Assembly: GCA_001994995.1 (NCBI GenBank)
Contig: MDJM01000027.1
Span: forward strand, 1 to 64,000
Direction of reading: 5' to 3'
Source of the DNA: Candidatus Parepulonipiscium sp. PG-Nuni2H_MBin01
GTDB lineage: Bacteria; Bacillota; Clostridia; Lachnospirales; Cellulosilyticaceae
DNA length: 64,000 bases
Shown here: positions 1-9,053 of the stretch, in pieces
How the letters are laid out: every line of letters begins with the position of its first letter
Numbering within the stretch: the first letter of the stretch is position 1
Position numbers and translations under genes: made by a program
The notes under the pieces: model-generated
Told to the model about the DNA's origin: nothing
Database searches by the model: none
The model's input: only the letters and a program-made list of their open reading frames with translations

Positions 1-9
1 AACAATAAC

Positions 10-80
10 AACTGGTTAGCAATTCATCTCACCACCTACGCTCACGCTTAGAGGTGGGAGAATTCTTGCTATTTCTAGTT
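10..80. repeat. Long imperfect inverted repeat
   Basis: Two arms of about 28-30 bases (10-37 and 52-80) are complementary apart from small bulges; the innermost CCACCT/AGGTGG pairing is perfect and the loop is about 14 bases. No T tract follows, so it is not a standard Rho-independent terminator. It could end a transcript from left of the window, or be the end hairpin of an IS200/IS605-like element. The rest of any such element would lie outside the window, so this is only a suggestion. Confidence 0.45.
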
Positions 81-130
81 AAACTATTTATTCAATACTT
101 CTTTACATTATAATTATTCGGAGGAACACT

Positions 131-1654
131 ATGATACTACGTTTTTTCAATAAATATAAAATTTACTTTATATTTATAGCAGTAGTTTACTCTCTATATT
201 CTTTTATAGTATATTTAAGCAACTACTCAAACATATATTTTCTAAATATCCCAAAAAGGTTAGAAAATAAACCGTCCACTGTCACCACGCTTTCTAACAA
301 TACACAAAATAAATATCAAATCGATATTTTAGACAACACAACAATAGGAGTTCCATCAAGCGATGATAACCCTGTAGTGTTTATATTGCATAATGGAATG
401 GACTTAACATACTTAGTAGAAGAGCTTGCATCTAATGGATACTTAACTTTATCCATTGATACCACAAATACAGATATAACGGACCATCTAAGATTACTAA
501 AACAATATGTAGAAACTGAGGACATATATCTAACTAACAAAGCTGACTTTAGCCAAGTATCAATAATGGGAATAGGCGCAAGCGGCTTGCAAGCATATGA
601 ACAAGCGCTATACCCAATGGACAATTCGCTTGCCAATTTAGTATCTGTGCTACTAGTCGCTCCAGATTTAACTCAACTGCAAGATAACACAGTTCCTAGT
701 GTGCCTGTAGGTATAGTTCTATCTCAATATGACGGTAATGTTAGAACGTTAGATGGACAAAATATATTTGATACGTTAGCATTTTCAAATAACCTGCAAG
801 CTAATGCATCTTGTCTATATCTATTTAATGCAAATCATAACTTCTACGATGCTAGCAACTTAGAAGATGACGCACTAAATGTACCTAACGCAGAATCGCC
901 AAGACTTGAAGCATCTGCTCAGCAAGATTTTTTACGTCAATATAGCGCTGATTTCTTCAATAACTATCATCACAATATAACAAGCACCAATATAGGTCTT
1001 GACTCCAGTCAAATAGCGCCAAACACAATATATGACTATAACGTTTTAACATCGCTAATAACACCAAACTCATTAGCAATACTATCTCCTACAGAATCTA
1101 ATAGTCAATATTTTACCTCGCTAGGTGGCTCTATAGATATGCACAATGCTTCAATAACATATGTAACAGAAAGTTATATGGCACCATATGACAATGCTGC
1201 TGGTTTCCAACATCCTGGTTTGCCAATGGAACTTGGACTACTAAAGTTTAGTTGGACTGTAGATAGTGGATTATTTAGTACATCTGTCCCACCAATATAT
1301 GAGGACTTCTCTAAGTATAATTCACTTTCTTTATGGCTTTCATTAGACCCTATAAATAAATTAAATTCTGGGAACACCCCGCAGTCACTTATGATTACAT
1401 TAAAAGATAATAATGGTTATGTAGAGCACTTAATTTTAGATGAATCCTCAATTGCACTGCATTTGCCAGATGGATACTTGGTATCTAACAACTACCAATC
1501 CCAGTGGTCTACTTTTACCCCACTAAGCAACTTACGCATTCCACTAGATACTTTTACAAAAGTGGATTTAACCCAAATAGATGAAATAACTTTTAAATTT
1601 AATCAAACTCCTAGTGGTTCCATTTTAGTTGGAGACTTTAGATTACTTTATTAA
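131..1654 (+). CDS. Secreted alpha/beta-hydrolase-like protein, probable non-catalytic
   Basis: A 507-residue protein with a basic N-terminus and one hydrophobic segment (about residues 10-30) that should anchor it outside the membrane. Residues 75-290 look like an alpha/beta-hydrolase fold: a conserved His-Asn-Gly strand end near 87-89, a nucleophile-elbow-like MGIGASG at 146-152, Asp201 in QYDGN and His236 in NANHN, in the right order for a catalytic triad. The usual G-x-S-x-G elbow has Gly149 where Ser is expected, so activity is doubtful unless Ser151 serves through a shifted elbow. Residues 310-507 form a beta-rich C-terminal domain ending in a G-x-I-x-V-x-D pattern like carbohydrate-binding sandwiches. 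The ribosome site GGAGG lies 6 bases before the ATG. The gene is unusually C-rich on its coding strand. The substrate is unknown. Confidence 0.6.
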   Translation: MILRFFNKYKIYFIFIAVVYSLYSFIVYLSNYSNIYFLNIPKRLENKPSTVTTLSNNTQNKYQIDILDNTTIGVPSSDDNPVVFILHNGMDLTYLVEELASNGYLTLSIDTTNTDITDHLRLLKQYVETEDIYLTNKADFSQVSIMGIGASGLQAYEQALYPMDNSLANLVSVLLVAPDLTQLQDNTVPSVPVGIVLSQYDGNVRTLDGQNIFDTLAFSNNLQANASCLYLFNANHNFYDASNLEDDALNVPNAESPRLEASAQQDFLRQYSADFFNNYHHNITSTNIGLDSSQIAPNTIYDYNVLTSLITPNSLAILSPTESNSQYFTSLGGSIDMHNASITYVTESYMAPYDNAAGFQHPGLPMELGLLKFSWTVDSGLFSTSVPPIYEDFSKYNSLSLWLSLDPINKLNSGNTPQSLMITLKDNNGYVEHLILDESSIALHLPDGYLVSNNYQSQWSTFTPLSNLRIPLDTFTKVDLTQIDEITFKFNQTPSGSILVGDFRLLY

Positions 1655-1656
1655 AC

Positions 1657-1777
1657 AATAGTCGGTGACTATTTCTAAGCAATCCCACGCGGGCATTCCC
1701 AACTGGATACTATATAAATAATATTTACGTTTACTACAACTCAGTCAACGACTAATTCCCTCACAATCCCACTCGGG
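1657..1777. repeat. Two related hairpin units in the spacer
   Basis: Two units share one layout. In the first, a perfect hairpin AATAGTC-ggt-GACTATT (1657-1673) is followed by AATCCCACGCGGG (1681-1693). In the second, AGTC-aac-GACT (1743-1753) is followed by AATCCCACTCGGG (1765-1777). The distance from hairpin centre to the AATCCCAC motif is 16-17 bases in both. A related hairpin, ATAGTC-aac-GGCTAT, occurs alone at 29142-29156. Function is unknown. Confidence 0.45.
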
Positions 1778-1788
1778 TTTCCATACAC

Positions 1789-1832
1789 AAAAAAAACTAG
1801 TGCTTAATAAGTCAAGCGCTAGTTTTTTTTTT
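1789..1832. terminator. Bidirectional terminator between hydrolase-like gene and accA
   Basis: A hairpin with arms ACTAGTGCT and AGCGCTAGT (one T-G pair) is flanked by an A run on the left and a T run on the right, so it can end transcripts from both sides. The T run overlaps the accA stop codon. Confidence 0.8.
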
Positions 1833-2658
1833 ATACTCCAAATTGCCTAAACCTCTTATATCTATTGTGAACCAATTGCTCAGCAGGCATAGATGTCAAT
1901 ATCTTTAATTGATTTAATAAGTATTGTTTTAAATACTCAGCTGCCTCTTCTGGATTAGTATGTGCTCCACCTACAGGTTCTTGGACAATATCTTCAATCA
2001 CCTTATATTCAAGTAACTCTGTAGGAGTAATTTTCATAACCCCAGCTGCTTTTTCGGCTAATTTACTATCCTTCCATAAAATAGACGCAAATCCTTCTGG
2101 CGACAAAACCGAATAAGTCGTATTCTCCTGCATAAATACACAATCGGCAACTGCAAGAGCTAATGCCCCTCCGCTACCACCTTCACCAATAATGCCAGAT
2201 ATTATTGGTACTCTTAGCCTACTCATTTCCAGTAAATTGCGAGCTATAGCTTCACCCTGATTACGTTCTTCTGCACCTATACCACAATATCCACCCGGTG
2301 TATCCACCAAACAAATAATCGGCCTATTAAACTTCTCCGCTTGCTTCATCAACCTCAAAGCTTTGCGGTACCCCTCAGGATGTGGCATCCCAAAATTAGA
2401 TTCTACATTTTCCTTAGCATTATTACCCTTATTCTGTGCAATAAGAGTGACCACCTGCCCCTCAATCTCAGCTAGCCCTCCGATTATAGCCCTATCATCA
2501 TCAAAAGTTCTATCTCCATGGAGTTCAAAAAAACTATCAAATATCGTTTCTATATAATACTTACTTCGGGGTCTATCCATCTGCCTTGCAATCTGAACTT
2601 TCTCCCAAGCAGTGTTTTCTTTAACTTCTTCGTCTATTTGACTCACCCTTCCTAACAC
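1831..2658 (-). CDS. accA: Acetyl-CoA carboxylase carboxyltransferase subunit alpha
   Basis: AccA pairs with AccD to move carboxyl from carboxybiotin to acetyl-CoA, giving malonyl-CoA. The protein has the family hallmarks: [10 protein letters not shown] near the N-terminus, ELHGDR, the glycine-rich [15 protein letters not shown] segment forming an oxyanion-binding region, and [16 protein letters not shown]. The start is a GTG that overlaps the end of accD by 7 bases without its own good ribosome site, which suggests translational coupling; a second GTG four codons later is possible. The N-terminus is short relative to the 310-320 residues usual in the family. It is the last gene of the acc/fab cluster and ends in a bidirectional terminator. 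Confidence 0.95.
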   Translation of the reverse strand: MLGRVSQIDEEVKENTAWEKVQIARQMDRPRSKYYIETIFDSFFELHGDRTFDDDRAIIGGLAEIEGQVVTLIAQNKGNNAKENVESNFGMPHPEGYRKALRLMKQAEKFNRPIICLVDTPGGYCGIGAEERNQGEAIARNLLEMSRLRVPIISGIIGEGGSGGALALAVADCVFMQENTTYSVLSPEGFASILWKDSKLAEKAAGVMKITPTELLEYKVIEDIVQEPVGGAHTNPEEAAEYLKQYLLNQLKILTSMPAEQLVHNRYKRFRQFGV

Positions 2659-3500
2659 TTATGCCAATGTAATAAGTTAGTTATAGTGCTCTTCATCTCA
2701 GGTCGTGGTACAATAGCATCCACCATGCCATGCTCTAACAAAAACTCTGCACGTTGAAACCCATCTGGCAATCGTTGCTTTATAGTCTGCTCTATTACAC
2801 GAGGCCCTGCAAACGCTATTAAAGCCTTAGGCTCTGCTAATATTATATCCCCTAACATTGCAAAGCTAGCTGTCACCCCACCAGTGGTAGGATTAGTGAG
2901 CACGCTAATATATAATAAACCTTGCTCATCATGACGCGCTAGAGCTGCACTAGTCTTTGCCATTTGCATTAACGAAAAAATCCCTTCTTGCATTCTAGCT
3001 CCGCCCGATGAACAAAAAATTATAATAGGCAATAAATTATCCGTAGCATATTCAATAGCACGTGTAATCTTCTCTCCCACAACAGTCCCCATACTACCCA
3101 TCATAAACCTAGAATCCATAATTGCGATTACACACGGTATACTATCAATCTTAGCACTCCCTGTAATCACCGCTTCTTTCTCATCTATTTTAGTTACATA
3201 ACCCTCTAACTTCTTCTCATAATGCTCAAAATCTAACGGGTTATTACTAACCAAATCTTTATCAAATTCCACAAAAGAATTCTTATCAACTAACCTCTTA
3301 ATACGAACTCTAGCCGCCACAGGGAAATAACCTTCACACACCGTACATACACCGATAGACAATGCTAAATCAGCCACATATACACTTTTCTTACAATGGG
3401 GACACTTAACATACATACCTTCTGGGATTTCAGCTTTAGAAGGTGTATCGGAGCCGTCATTTGCATATTTTTGTTGACGCTTAATTAAACTTTGGAACAT
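2652..3500 (-). CDS. accD: Acetyl-CoA carboxylase carboxyltransferase subunit beta
   Basis: AccD is the zinc-binding half of the carboxyltransferase. An N-terminal C4 zinc ribbon is visible (CPHC at about residue 34, CTVC about 20 residues on), followed by the crotonase-like carboxyltransferase core with [10 protein letters not shown] and [18 protein letters not shown]. At 282 residues it has the normal family length. Its stop codon lies inside the start of accA, consistent with one-to-one synthesis of the two subunits. A spacer of about 57 bases separates it from accC upstream. Confidence 0.95.
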   Translation of the reverse strand: MFQSLIKRQQKYANDGSDTPSKAEIPEGMYVKCPHCKKSVYVADLALSIGVCTVCEGYFPVAARVRIKRLVDKNSFVEFDKDLVSNNPLDFEHYEKKLEGYVTKIDEKEAVITGSAKIDSIPCVIAIMDSRFMMGSMGTVVGEKITRAIEYATDNLLPIIIFCSSGGARMQEGIFSLMQMAKTSAALARHDEQGLLYISVLTNPTTGGVTASFAMLGDIILAEPKALIAFAGPRVIEQTIKQRLPDGFQRAEFLLEHGMVDAIVPRPEMKSTITNLLHWHKC

Positions 3501-3557
3501 ACTCTACACCTCCGCAACTTATCCAAACCAAAATTTCTACTGAAGACTGTAGCATAT

Positions 3558-4913
3558 CTACACCTCCAAAATTTCATCTAAATTCTGTTCTATATAAGAC
3601 GTATTAAAGCACCCTTCCTCAAAAGCTTTAGTATGCAACAAATCTAACTGGAACTCTATATTATTATCAATGCCTTCAATGACTGTTTCGCTTAAAGCAC
3701 GTTTCATAATAGATAAAGCCTCTGCTCTGTCCTTACCAAAAGTAATTATTTTAGCTATCATAGAATCATAAGTTGGAGGGATAGTATATCCAGAATACAT
3801 ATTAGACTCCACACGTACTCCACGACCTCCTGGAAAATGTAATGCAGTAATAGTTCCTGCACAAGGTCTAAAATTTAAAGAAGGGTTTTCAGCATTAATT
3901 CTACACTCAATAGCAGCTCCTACTAAATTAATATCATCTTGTGTATAACATAACTTTTCACCATAAGCAATTCTAATTTGCTCCTTAATTAAATCAATAC
4001 CTGTCACCATTTCCGTAACAGGGTGCTCCACTTGTATCCTCGTATTCATTTCTATAAAATAAAAACTATTGTCCGCATCTAAAATAAACTCAACTGTTCC
4101 TGCATTTTTATAATTCACACTCTGCGCAGCCCTAACAGCAGCCTCACCCATCGCAGCTCTAACATCATCTGAGATATGAGGAGATGGCGACTCCTCAATA
4201 ACTTTCTGATGCCTACGTTGCATAGAACAATCTCGTTCTCCAAGATGAATAATATTACCAAAAGAGTCTCCTAAAATCTGAAACTCAATATGTCGTGGAT
4301 TTCGTATGTACTTCTCCATATACATACTTCCGTCACCAAATGCCAACTGCGCCTCATGACTTGCTGTTAAAAACAACTGCTCTAGCTCATCTTCTTTATC
4401 CACTATACGCATACCACGTCCACCGCCACCTGCCGATGCTTTTAATATAACAGGATAGCCAATCTTTTTAGCGATAACCTTAGCCTCATCAATCGTAGAA
4501 ATAGCACCTTTAGAGCCTGGCACAACAGGAACCTTAGCTTTAATCATAAGCTCTCTAGCTCGTGCTTTATCACCCATATTTTCAATCATCTTAGCATCTG
4601 GACCAATAAATGCTATATGACATTCCTCACAAATACGTGCAAACTTAGCATTCTCCGCTAAAAATCCAAATCCCGGATGGATCGCATCTGCTCCCACTCC
4701 AACTGCTGCACTTATAATGTTTTCTATATTTAAATAACTATCTTTAGGAAGCGCTGTTCCAATGCATATAGCTTCATCCGCCAACTTCACATGTAGCGAC
4801 TCTTTATCTATTTGAGAATATACGGACACTGTTGCTATATTCATCTCTTTGCAAGCTCTAATAATTCTAAGTGCTATTTCACCTCTATTAGCAATAAGAA
4901 TTTTTCCAAACAT
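3558..4913 (-). CDS. accC: Acetyl-CoA carboxylase biotin carboxylase subunit
   Basis: AccC carboxylates the biotin on AccB using ATP and bicarbonate. An ATP-grasp architecture is clear: the N-terminal domain starts KILIANRGEIALRIIRA; the glycine-rich lid KASAGGGGRGMR, the ERDCSMQRRHQK segment and the catalytic FIEMNTRIQVEHPVTE region are intact. Two consecutive ATG codons open the frame. The second (4913) lies 5 bases after the AGGAGG site and the first only 2, so I chose the second; the protein is then 451 residues. The ribosome site overlaps the fabZ stop region, pointing to tight coupling with fabZ. Confidence 0.95.
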   Translation of the reverse strand: MFGKILIANRGEIALRIIRACKEMNIATVSVYSQIDKESLHVKLADEAICIGTALPKDSYLNIENIISAAVGVGADAIHPGFGFLAENAKFARICEECHIAFIGPDAKMIENMGDKARARELMIKAKVPVVPGSKGAISTIDEAKVIAKKIGYPVILKASAGGGGRGMRIVDKEDELEQLFLTASHEAQLAFGDGSMYMEKYIRNPRHIEFQILGDSFGNIIHLGERDCSMQRRHQKVIEESPSPHISDDVRAAMGEAAVRAAQSVNYKNAGTVEFILDADNSFYFIEMNTRIQVEHPVTEMVTGIDLIKEQIRIAYGEKLCYTQDDINLVGAAIECRINAENPSLNFRPCAGTITALHFPGGRGVRVESNMYSGYTIPPTYDSMIAKIITFGKDRAEALSIMKRALSETVIEGIDNNIEFQLDLLHTKAFEEGCFNTSYIEQNLDEILEV

Positions 4914-4922
4914 CATTTCCTC

Positions 4923-5342
4923 CTACTCTCCAATGGCAAACATCAATTCAGCTTTTGCTGCCACTTGTCCATCTACTGTTGCAACAACTTCACCTACTCC
5001 AATTGGTCCTCTTTGTTTTATTATGTTACACTCTAACCTTAACGTATCTCCAGGCACAACTTTTCGCTTGAATTTACACTTTTCTATGCCTCCAAAATAT
5101 GCTATCTTTCCCCGATTTGCTTCTTGTGATAATAACGCAATTGCGCCCACTTGTGCCAAAGCCTCTATTATTAATACCCCTGGCATTACCGGATGTTGTG
5201 GAAAATGTCCTTGAAAAAAAGGCTCATTTATAGTCACGTTCTTAAATCCTACTGCTCCCGTATCGGTTAACTCAGCCTTATCCACAAGTAAAAACGGATA
5301 GCGATGAGGAATTATCTCCATTATTTGTTTTACATCTAGCAT
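4923..5342 (-). CDS. fabZ: 3-hydroxyacyl-ACP dehydratase
   Basis: A single hot-dog-fold dehydratase of 139 residues, which removes water from 3-hydroxyacyl-ACP in the elongation cycle. The active-site His is in [11 protein letters not shown], and the second catalytic motif is [20 protein letters not shown] with its conserved Glu. No FabA-type isomerase is seen in the window, so how unsaturated acyl chains arise is not explained here. It lies between accB and accC, an arrangement common in Firmicutes acc/fab clusters. Confidence 0.95.
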   Translation of the reverse strand: MLDVKQIMEIIPHRYPFLLVDKAELTDTGAVGFKNVTINEPFFQGHFPQHPVMPGVLIIEALAQVGAIALLSQEANRGKIAYFGGIEKCKFKRKVVPGDTLRLECNIIKQRGPIGVGEVVATVDGQVAAKAELMFAIGE

Positions 5343-5414
5343 TATTGTACTCCCTTTCTAGTAATAATACTCCTAAAAAACTACTTGGGATTATTTATAT
5401 TCTTTGTATTATAC

Positions 5415-6050
5415 TTACATTTTAGACTCTTCTATTAAAAATAGTCCTTCTCCAAACTCTACCATCTTACCGTTTTCAACTAATATTTTTTTAACCACTC
5501 CATCTTTATCAGCCTCAACTTCATTCATAAGCTTCATAGCTTCAATTATACAAATAACCTGCCCTTTTCTCACAGTATCCCCAACACTAACAAAAGGTTT
5601 CTCAGTAGGAGCACTTGCTACATAAAAAGTCCCTACCATCGGTGCTGTTATCTCTGAGCTATTAGGTTGTTCTTCGTGCAAATGAGGTGGTTGTGATTCT
5701 GGTATATACATTGGTGCTGCACCCATCCTATGTGGGTCATGTGCATATGGAATTGGGTGCGCTCCATGAGGTGGCATACGATAACCATGAGGAGGTTGGT
5801 GTATACCATTAGATGGTACGCGGTAACCATGCTGAATCTGATGGATGCCTTGAGGTGGTTGAGGCACCCCATAAACTGGCATAGTCTCACACTCATCTAA
5901 TGCATACTCAACAGGACAATGTTCCACCTCAAGACGAGGAGGTTGTTCACGGTCTAATCTTATTTCACAATCAGGGAGTTTAATCTCTAACGATGTTAAA
6001 TCCGAGTCTTTAAACTCTTGTATTAGTGATTTAATTTCTTCTATTTTCAT
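5415..6050 (-). CDS. accB: Biotin carboxyl carrier protein with His/Pro-rich linker
   Basis: AccB carries the biotin shuttled between AccC and AccD/AccA. The C-terminal biotinyl domain (about residues 132-211) is canonical, with the biotinylated Lys in EAMKLMNEVEA. The N-terminal 45 residues form the usual charged helix region. Between them (about residues 57-120) lies an unusually long linker built from repeats such as HGYRVPSNGIHQPPHGYRMP, rich in His, Pro, Gly and Tyr. Most bacterial AccB proteins are about 150-170 residues with Pro/Ala-rich linkers; this one is 211. A good ribosome site (GGGAAGG) precedes the ATG. Identity is certain; the role of the linker is not. Confidence 0.93.
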   Translation of the reverse strand: MKIEEIKSLIQEFKDSDLTSLEIKLPDCEIRLDREQPPRLEVEHCPVEYALDECETMPVYGVPQPPQGIHQIQHGYRVPSNGIHQPPHGYRMPPHGAHPIPYAHDPHRMGAAPMYIPESQPPHLHEEQPNSSEITAPMVGTFYVASAPTEKPFVSVGDTVRKGQVICIIEAMKLMNEVEADKDGVVKKILVENGKMVEFGEGLFLIEESKM

Positions 6051-6077
6051 ATCGGCCTTCCCTTCTAATAATCTATT

Positions 6078-7316
6078 CTACTTACCTTCCCACTTTTTAA
6101 ATACCAAAGTAGCATTGTGTCCGCCAAATCCTAGCGAATTACTAAGAGCATATTTTATATCGTGCTCCCTACCTACATTAGGAACATAATCAAGGTCACA
6201 TTCTGGATCTGGAATTTTATAATTAATAGTGGCTGGAATAAAACCATCGGTTAACGATTTAGCACAAATAATAGCCTCAATACCTCCGGCTGCACCTAAC
6301 AAATGTCCTGTCATAGACTTTGTGGAACTCACCGCAACTTTAGTATCCTCACCAAAAACAGTTTTTATCGCTTGTGTTTCATATTTATCATTATAATCAG
6401 TACTTGTACCATGGGCATTAATATAATCTATTACATCAGGTTTTATATTAGCATCTTCAATAGCTAGTAGCATAGAACGAACAGCGCCTTCGCCTCCTGG
6501 AGCTGGAGAAGTAATATGATAAGCATCTCCTGTTGCACCATAACCAATAACTTCAGCCATTATATTTGCACCTCTAGCCAAAGCATGTTCTAAAGTCTCT
6601 AACACAACAACTCCTGCACCTTCACCCATTACAAAGCCATTTCTATCTTTATCAAAAGGAATGGAAGCACGAGTTGGGTCAGTTGACGTACTAAGCGCCG
6701 TTAAAGCCTGAAAACCTGCTATACCAGTTTTAGTAATAGTAGCCTCAGCTCCACCCGCAAATATAACATCCTGCTTACCTTCCCTAAGCAATTTAAAAGC
6801 CTCACCAATAGAATGGGTCCCAGAAGCACATGCTGTTACTACAGCAGTACATATTCCTTTAGCACCAATATGAATTGCAGCATTACCAGCACCCATATTT
6901 GCAATAGTCATAGGAATAGTAAAAGGAGATATTCTCTTTGCCCCTTTTTCATTTAGCGTAGTTACTGCTATCTCTAACGTTTCTAATCCACCTATGCCTG
7001 AGGAAATAATAGTTCCCACTCTTGTAGCATCCTCTTTTTCCATGTCCAAGCCAGAATGAATAAGAGCCTCTTTAGCTGCATATATTGCAAACTGCGCATA
7101 CCTATCGAGCCTCTTAAGCTCCTTCTTTGGTATATGCACGGTAAAGTCTACATCCTTAACTTCAGCCGCAAGCCGGGCCTTATACTCATCATTTAACTCA
7201 AACCTTGTAATTTCTGCTATATTAGATTTACCTGCCTGAATACTTTCCCAAAATTCCTCTACTGTATTACCTAAGGAGGATACTACCCCTGCCCCTGTAA
7301 TTACAACTCTATTCAT
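6078..7316 (-). CDS. fabF: 3-oxoacyl-ACP synthase II
   Basis: FabF is the elongating condensing enzyme (malonyl-ACP plus acyl-ACP). The Cys-His-His triad is visible: VTACASGTHS with the nucleophilic Cys, NAHGTSTDYND with the first His, and STKSMTGHLLGAAG with the second. Its 412 residues match the family length. A strong ribosome site (AGGAGG) precedes the ATG. It follows fabG by about 20 bases in the same operon. Confidence 0.96.
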   Translation of the reverse strand: MNRVVITGAGVVSSLGNTVEEFWESIQAGKSNIAEITRFELNDEYKARLAAEVKDVDFTVHIPKKELKRLDRYAQFAIYAAKEALIHSGLDMEKEDATRVGTIISSGIGGLETLEIAVTTLNEKGAKRISPFTIPMTIANMGAGNAAIHIGAKGICTAVVTACASGTHSIGEAFKLLREGKQDVIFAGGAEATITKTGIAGFQALTALSTSTDPTRASIPFDKDRNGFVMGEGAGVVVLETLEHALARGANIMAEVIGYGATGDAYHITSPAPGGEGAVRSMLLAIEDANIKPDVIDYINAHGTSTDYNDKYETQAIKTVFGEDTKVAVSSTKSMTGHLLGAAGGIEAIICAKSLTDGFIPATINYKIPDPECDLDYVPNVGREHDIKYALSNSLGFGGHNATLVFKKWEGK

Positions 7317-7337
7317 AGTTAGTCCTCCTTAAATTAG

Positions 7338-8081
7338 TTACATGGCCATGCCGCCATCAACTCTAATTACTTCACCTGTAACATACGTTGACAAATCGCT
7401 AGCCAAAAATAACGCAACATTAGCAACATCTTTAACAGACCCCAGCCTATTCATAGGAATGTTACCAATAGCTTGCGAAACTACCTGCTCACTTAAAGCC
7501 GAAGTCATATCACTTTCTATAAACCCTGGTGCAATAGCATTAACACGAATATTCTTCTTAGCAAACTCACGCGCTAACGTCTTTGTCATTCCAATTAACC
7601 CCGCTTTTGAGGCTGCATAATTAACTTGACCAGTATTACCACTTATCCCTACAACAGAAGTCATATTAATTATACTACCACCCGACTTAAGCATAGGGCG
7701 CGCAGCATGTTTAATACAATTGAATGCACCTTTCAAATTAACCTCTATCACTTGGTCAAAGTCTTCTTCAGTCATCCTAAGTAGCAACGTATCACGAGTA
7801 ATGCCCGCATTATTAACCAAAATATCTATTTTCCCAAAATGGGCAATTGTATTATCTATTAAAACTTTTGATTCATTAAAATCTGCAATATTAGCTTTTA
7901 TAGCAATAGCTTTTTGTCCTAAAGCCTCTATCTGCTCTACAATATTATCTGCTTTTAGTTTAGAAGAATCGCTACGATAGTTAATAACTACATTCGCACC
8001 ATTTTTGGCAAATGTCAGCGCAACTTCCTCCCCTATTCCTCTTGTACTTCCTGTTACAACTGCAACCTTATTATCTAGCAT
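7338..8081 (-). CDS. fabG: 3-oxoacyl-ACP reductase
   Basis: An NADPH-dependent short-chain dehydrogenase of 247 residues that reduces 3-oxoacyl-ACP. The dinucleotide-binding TGSTRGIGEEVA, the structural NNAG, the catalytic Ser in NMTSVVG, the YAASKAG Tyr/Lys pair and the C-terminal TGEVIRVDGGMAM are all present. It lies between fabD and fabF with short spacers and its own GGAGG site, which supports assignment to fatty acid synthesis rather than another short-chain dehydrogenase role. Confidence 0.95.
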   Translation of the reverse strand: MLDNKVAVVTGSTRGIGEEVALTFAKNGANVVINYRSDSSKLKADNIVEQIEALGQKAIAIKANIADFNESKVLIDNTIAHFGKIDILVNNAGITRDTLLLRMTEEDFDQVIEVNLKGAFNCIKHAARPMLKSGGSIINMTSVVGISGNTGQVNYAASKAGLIGMTKTLAREFAKKNIRVNAIAPGFIESDMTSALSEQVVSQAIGNIPMNRLGSVKDVANVALFLASDLSTYVTGEVIRVDGGMAM

Positions 8082-8094
8082 ATTGCCTCCATAA

Positions 8095-9027
8095 TTAACC
8101 TAACCCTTCTAAAGTTTGAGTTAGCGATTTCATATCATCTATGTGGTACGTATTAAGACTAGAATCTATAACACGAACAAAACCAACAACAGTCCGTTTA
8201 ACACCAATTTCAACAAATGTATCAAACCCATCTGCTATTAATCTATTTAACGATTGTCTAAAATGTACAGTAGTGGCAACTTGTTGTGGCAAAAATTGTT
8301 TAGCTTTAACATTATCCATATAATCTGCACTGACATTACTTACAATCGGAATAGAAGGTGGTTTAAATTCAAATGGCTCGATAAAAGTAGTAAGTTTATC
8401 TTTAGCATAATCCATCATAGGGCTATGGAAAGCGCCCCCTACTCTTAAAGGAATAATACGTCTTGCCCCTATTTTTAAAACCTGTGTAGCCATCTCAACA
8501 GCTTCCTCAGTACCAGATATAGTTACCTGACCTGGACAGTTGTCATTAGCTACCACAACATCTACCTTTTTTAATACCTTATTAATATCATCACACACAT
8601 CATAGACCACTTTAGCATCTACACCTAATACAGAACGCATTATCCCTGGATTTACCAACGTTGCCTCAGTCATAAATGCAGCTCTGTGGTCTATAATTTT
8701 TAACCCATCTTCAAAGCTTAACATTCCACTTGCCACTAAAGCACTGTATTCACCAGCACTAAAACCTGCAAAAGCTTGCGGAGTTATACCTTGTGCCAAA
8801 GCAACCTTATATGCTGCAATACTCGTAACAAAAATGGCTACCTGAGAATAACGTGTTTGATTAATCACCTGGTCTACATCTGTAAAACAAACTTCTTTTA
8901 CATCCCAGTCTAAGAGTTCATTAGCTTTATCAAATATTTCCCTGCTAACTTCATAATTATCATATAAACTTTTTCCCATACCAGCATGTTGAACACCTTG
9001 ACCGGAAAATAGAACTGCTACTTTCAA
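8095..9027 (-). CDS. fabD: Malonyl-CoA:ACP transacylase
   Basis: FabD loads malonyl units onto the acyl carrier protein. It begins with VAVLFSGQGVQHAGMG, carries the nucleophilic Ser in GFSAGEYSAL, and has the catalytic His in GGAFHSPMM. Its 310 residues are typical. It is 13 bases upstream of fabG and downstream of fabK, as in many clostridial clusters. Confidence 0.95.
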   Translation of the reverse strand: MKVAVLFSGQGVQHAGMGKSLYDNYEVSREIFDKANELLDWDVKEVCFTDVDQVINQTRYSQVAIFVTSIAAYKVALAQGITPQAFAGFSAGEYSALVASGMLSFEDGLKIIDHRAAFMTEATLVNPGIMRSVLGVDAKVVYDVCDDINKVLKKVDVVVANDNCPGQVTISGTEEAVEMATQVLKIGARRIIPLRVGGAFHSPMMDYAKDKLTTFIEPFEFKPPSIPIVSNVSADYMDNVKAKQFLPQQVATTVHFRQSLNRLIADGFDTFVEIGVKRTVVGFVRVIDSSLNTYHIDDMKSLTQTLEGLG

Positions 9028-9053
9028 ACTACCCCTCCATCCTAAATTCCAAA

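Noticed and set aside
5690-5885. CRISPR-like or tandem DNA array in the minus-strand repeat region
   Set aside because: The repeats are in frame, short and degenerate, and encode the AccB linker.
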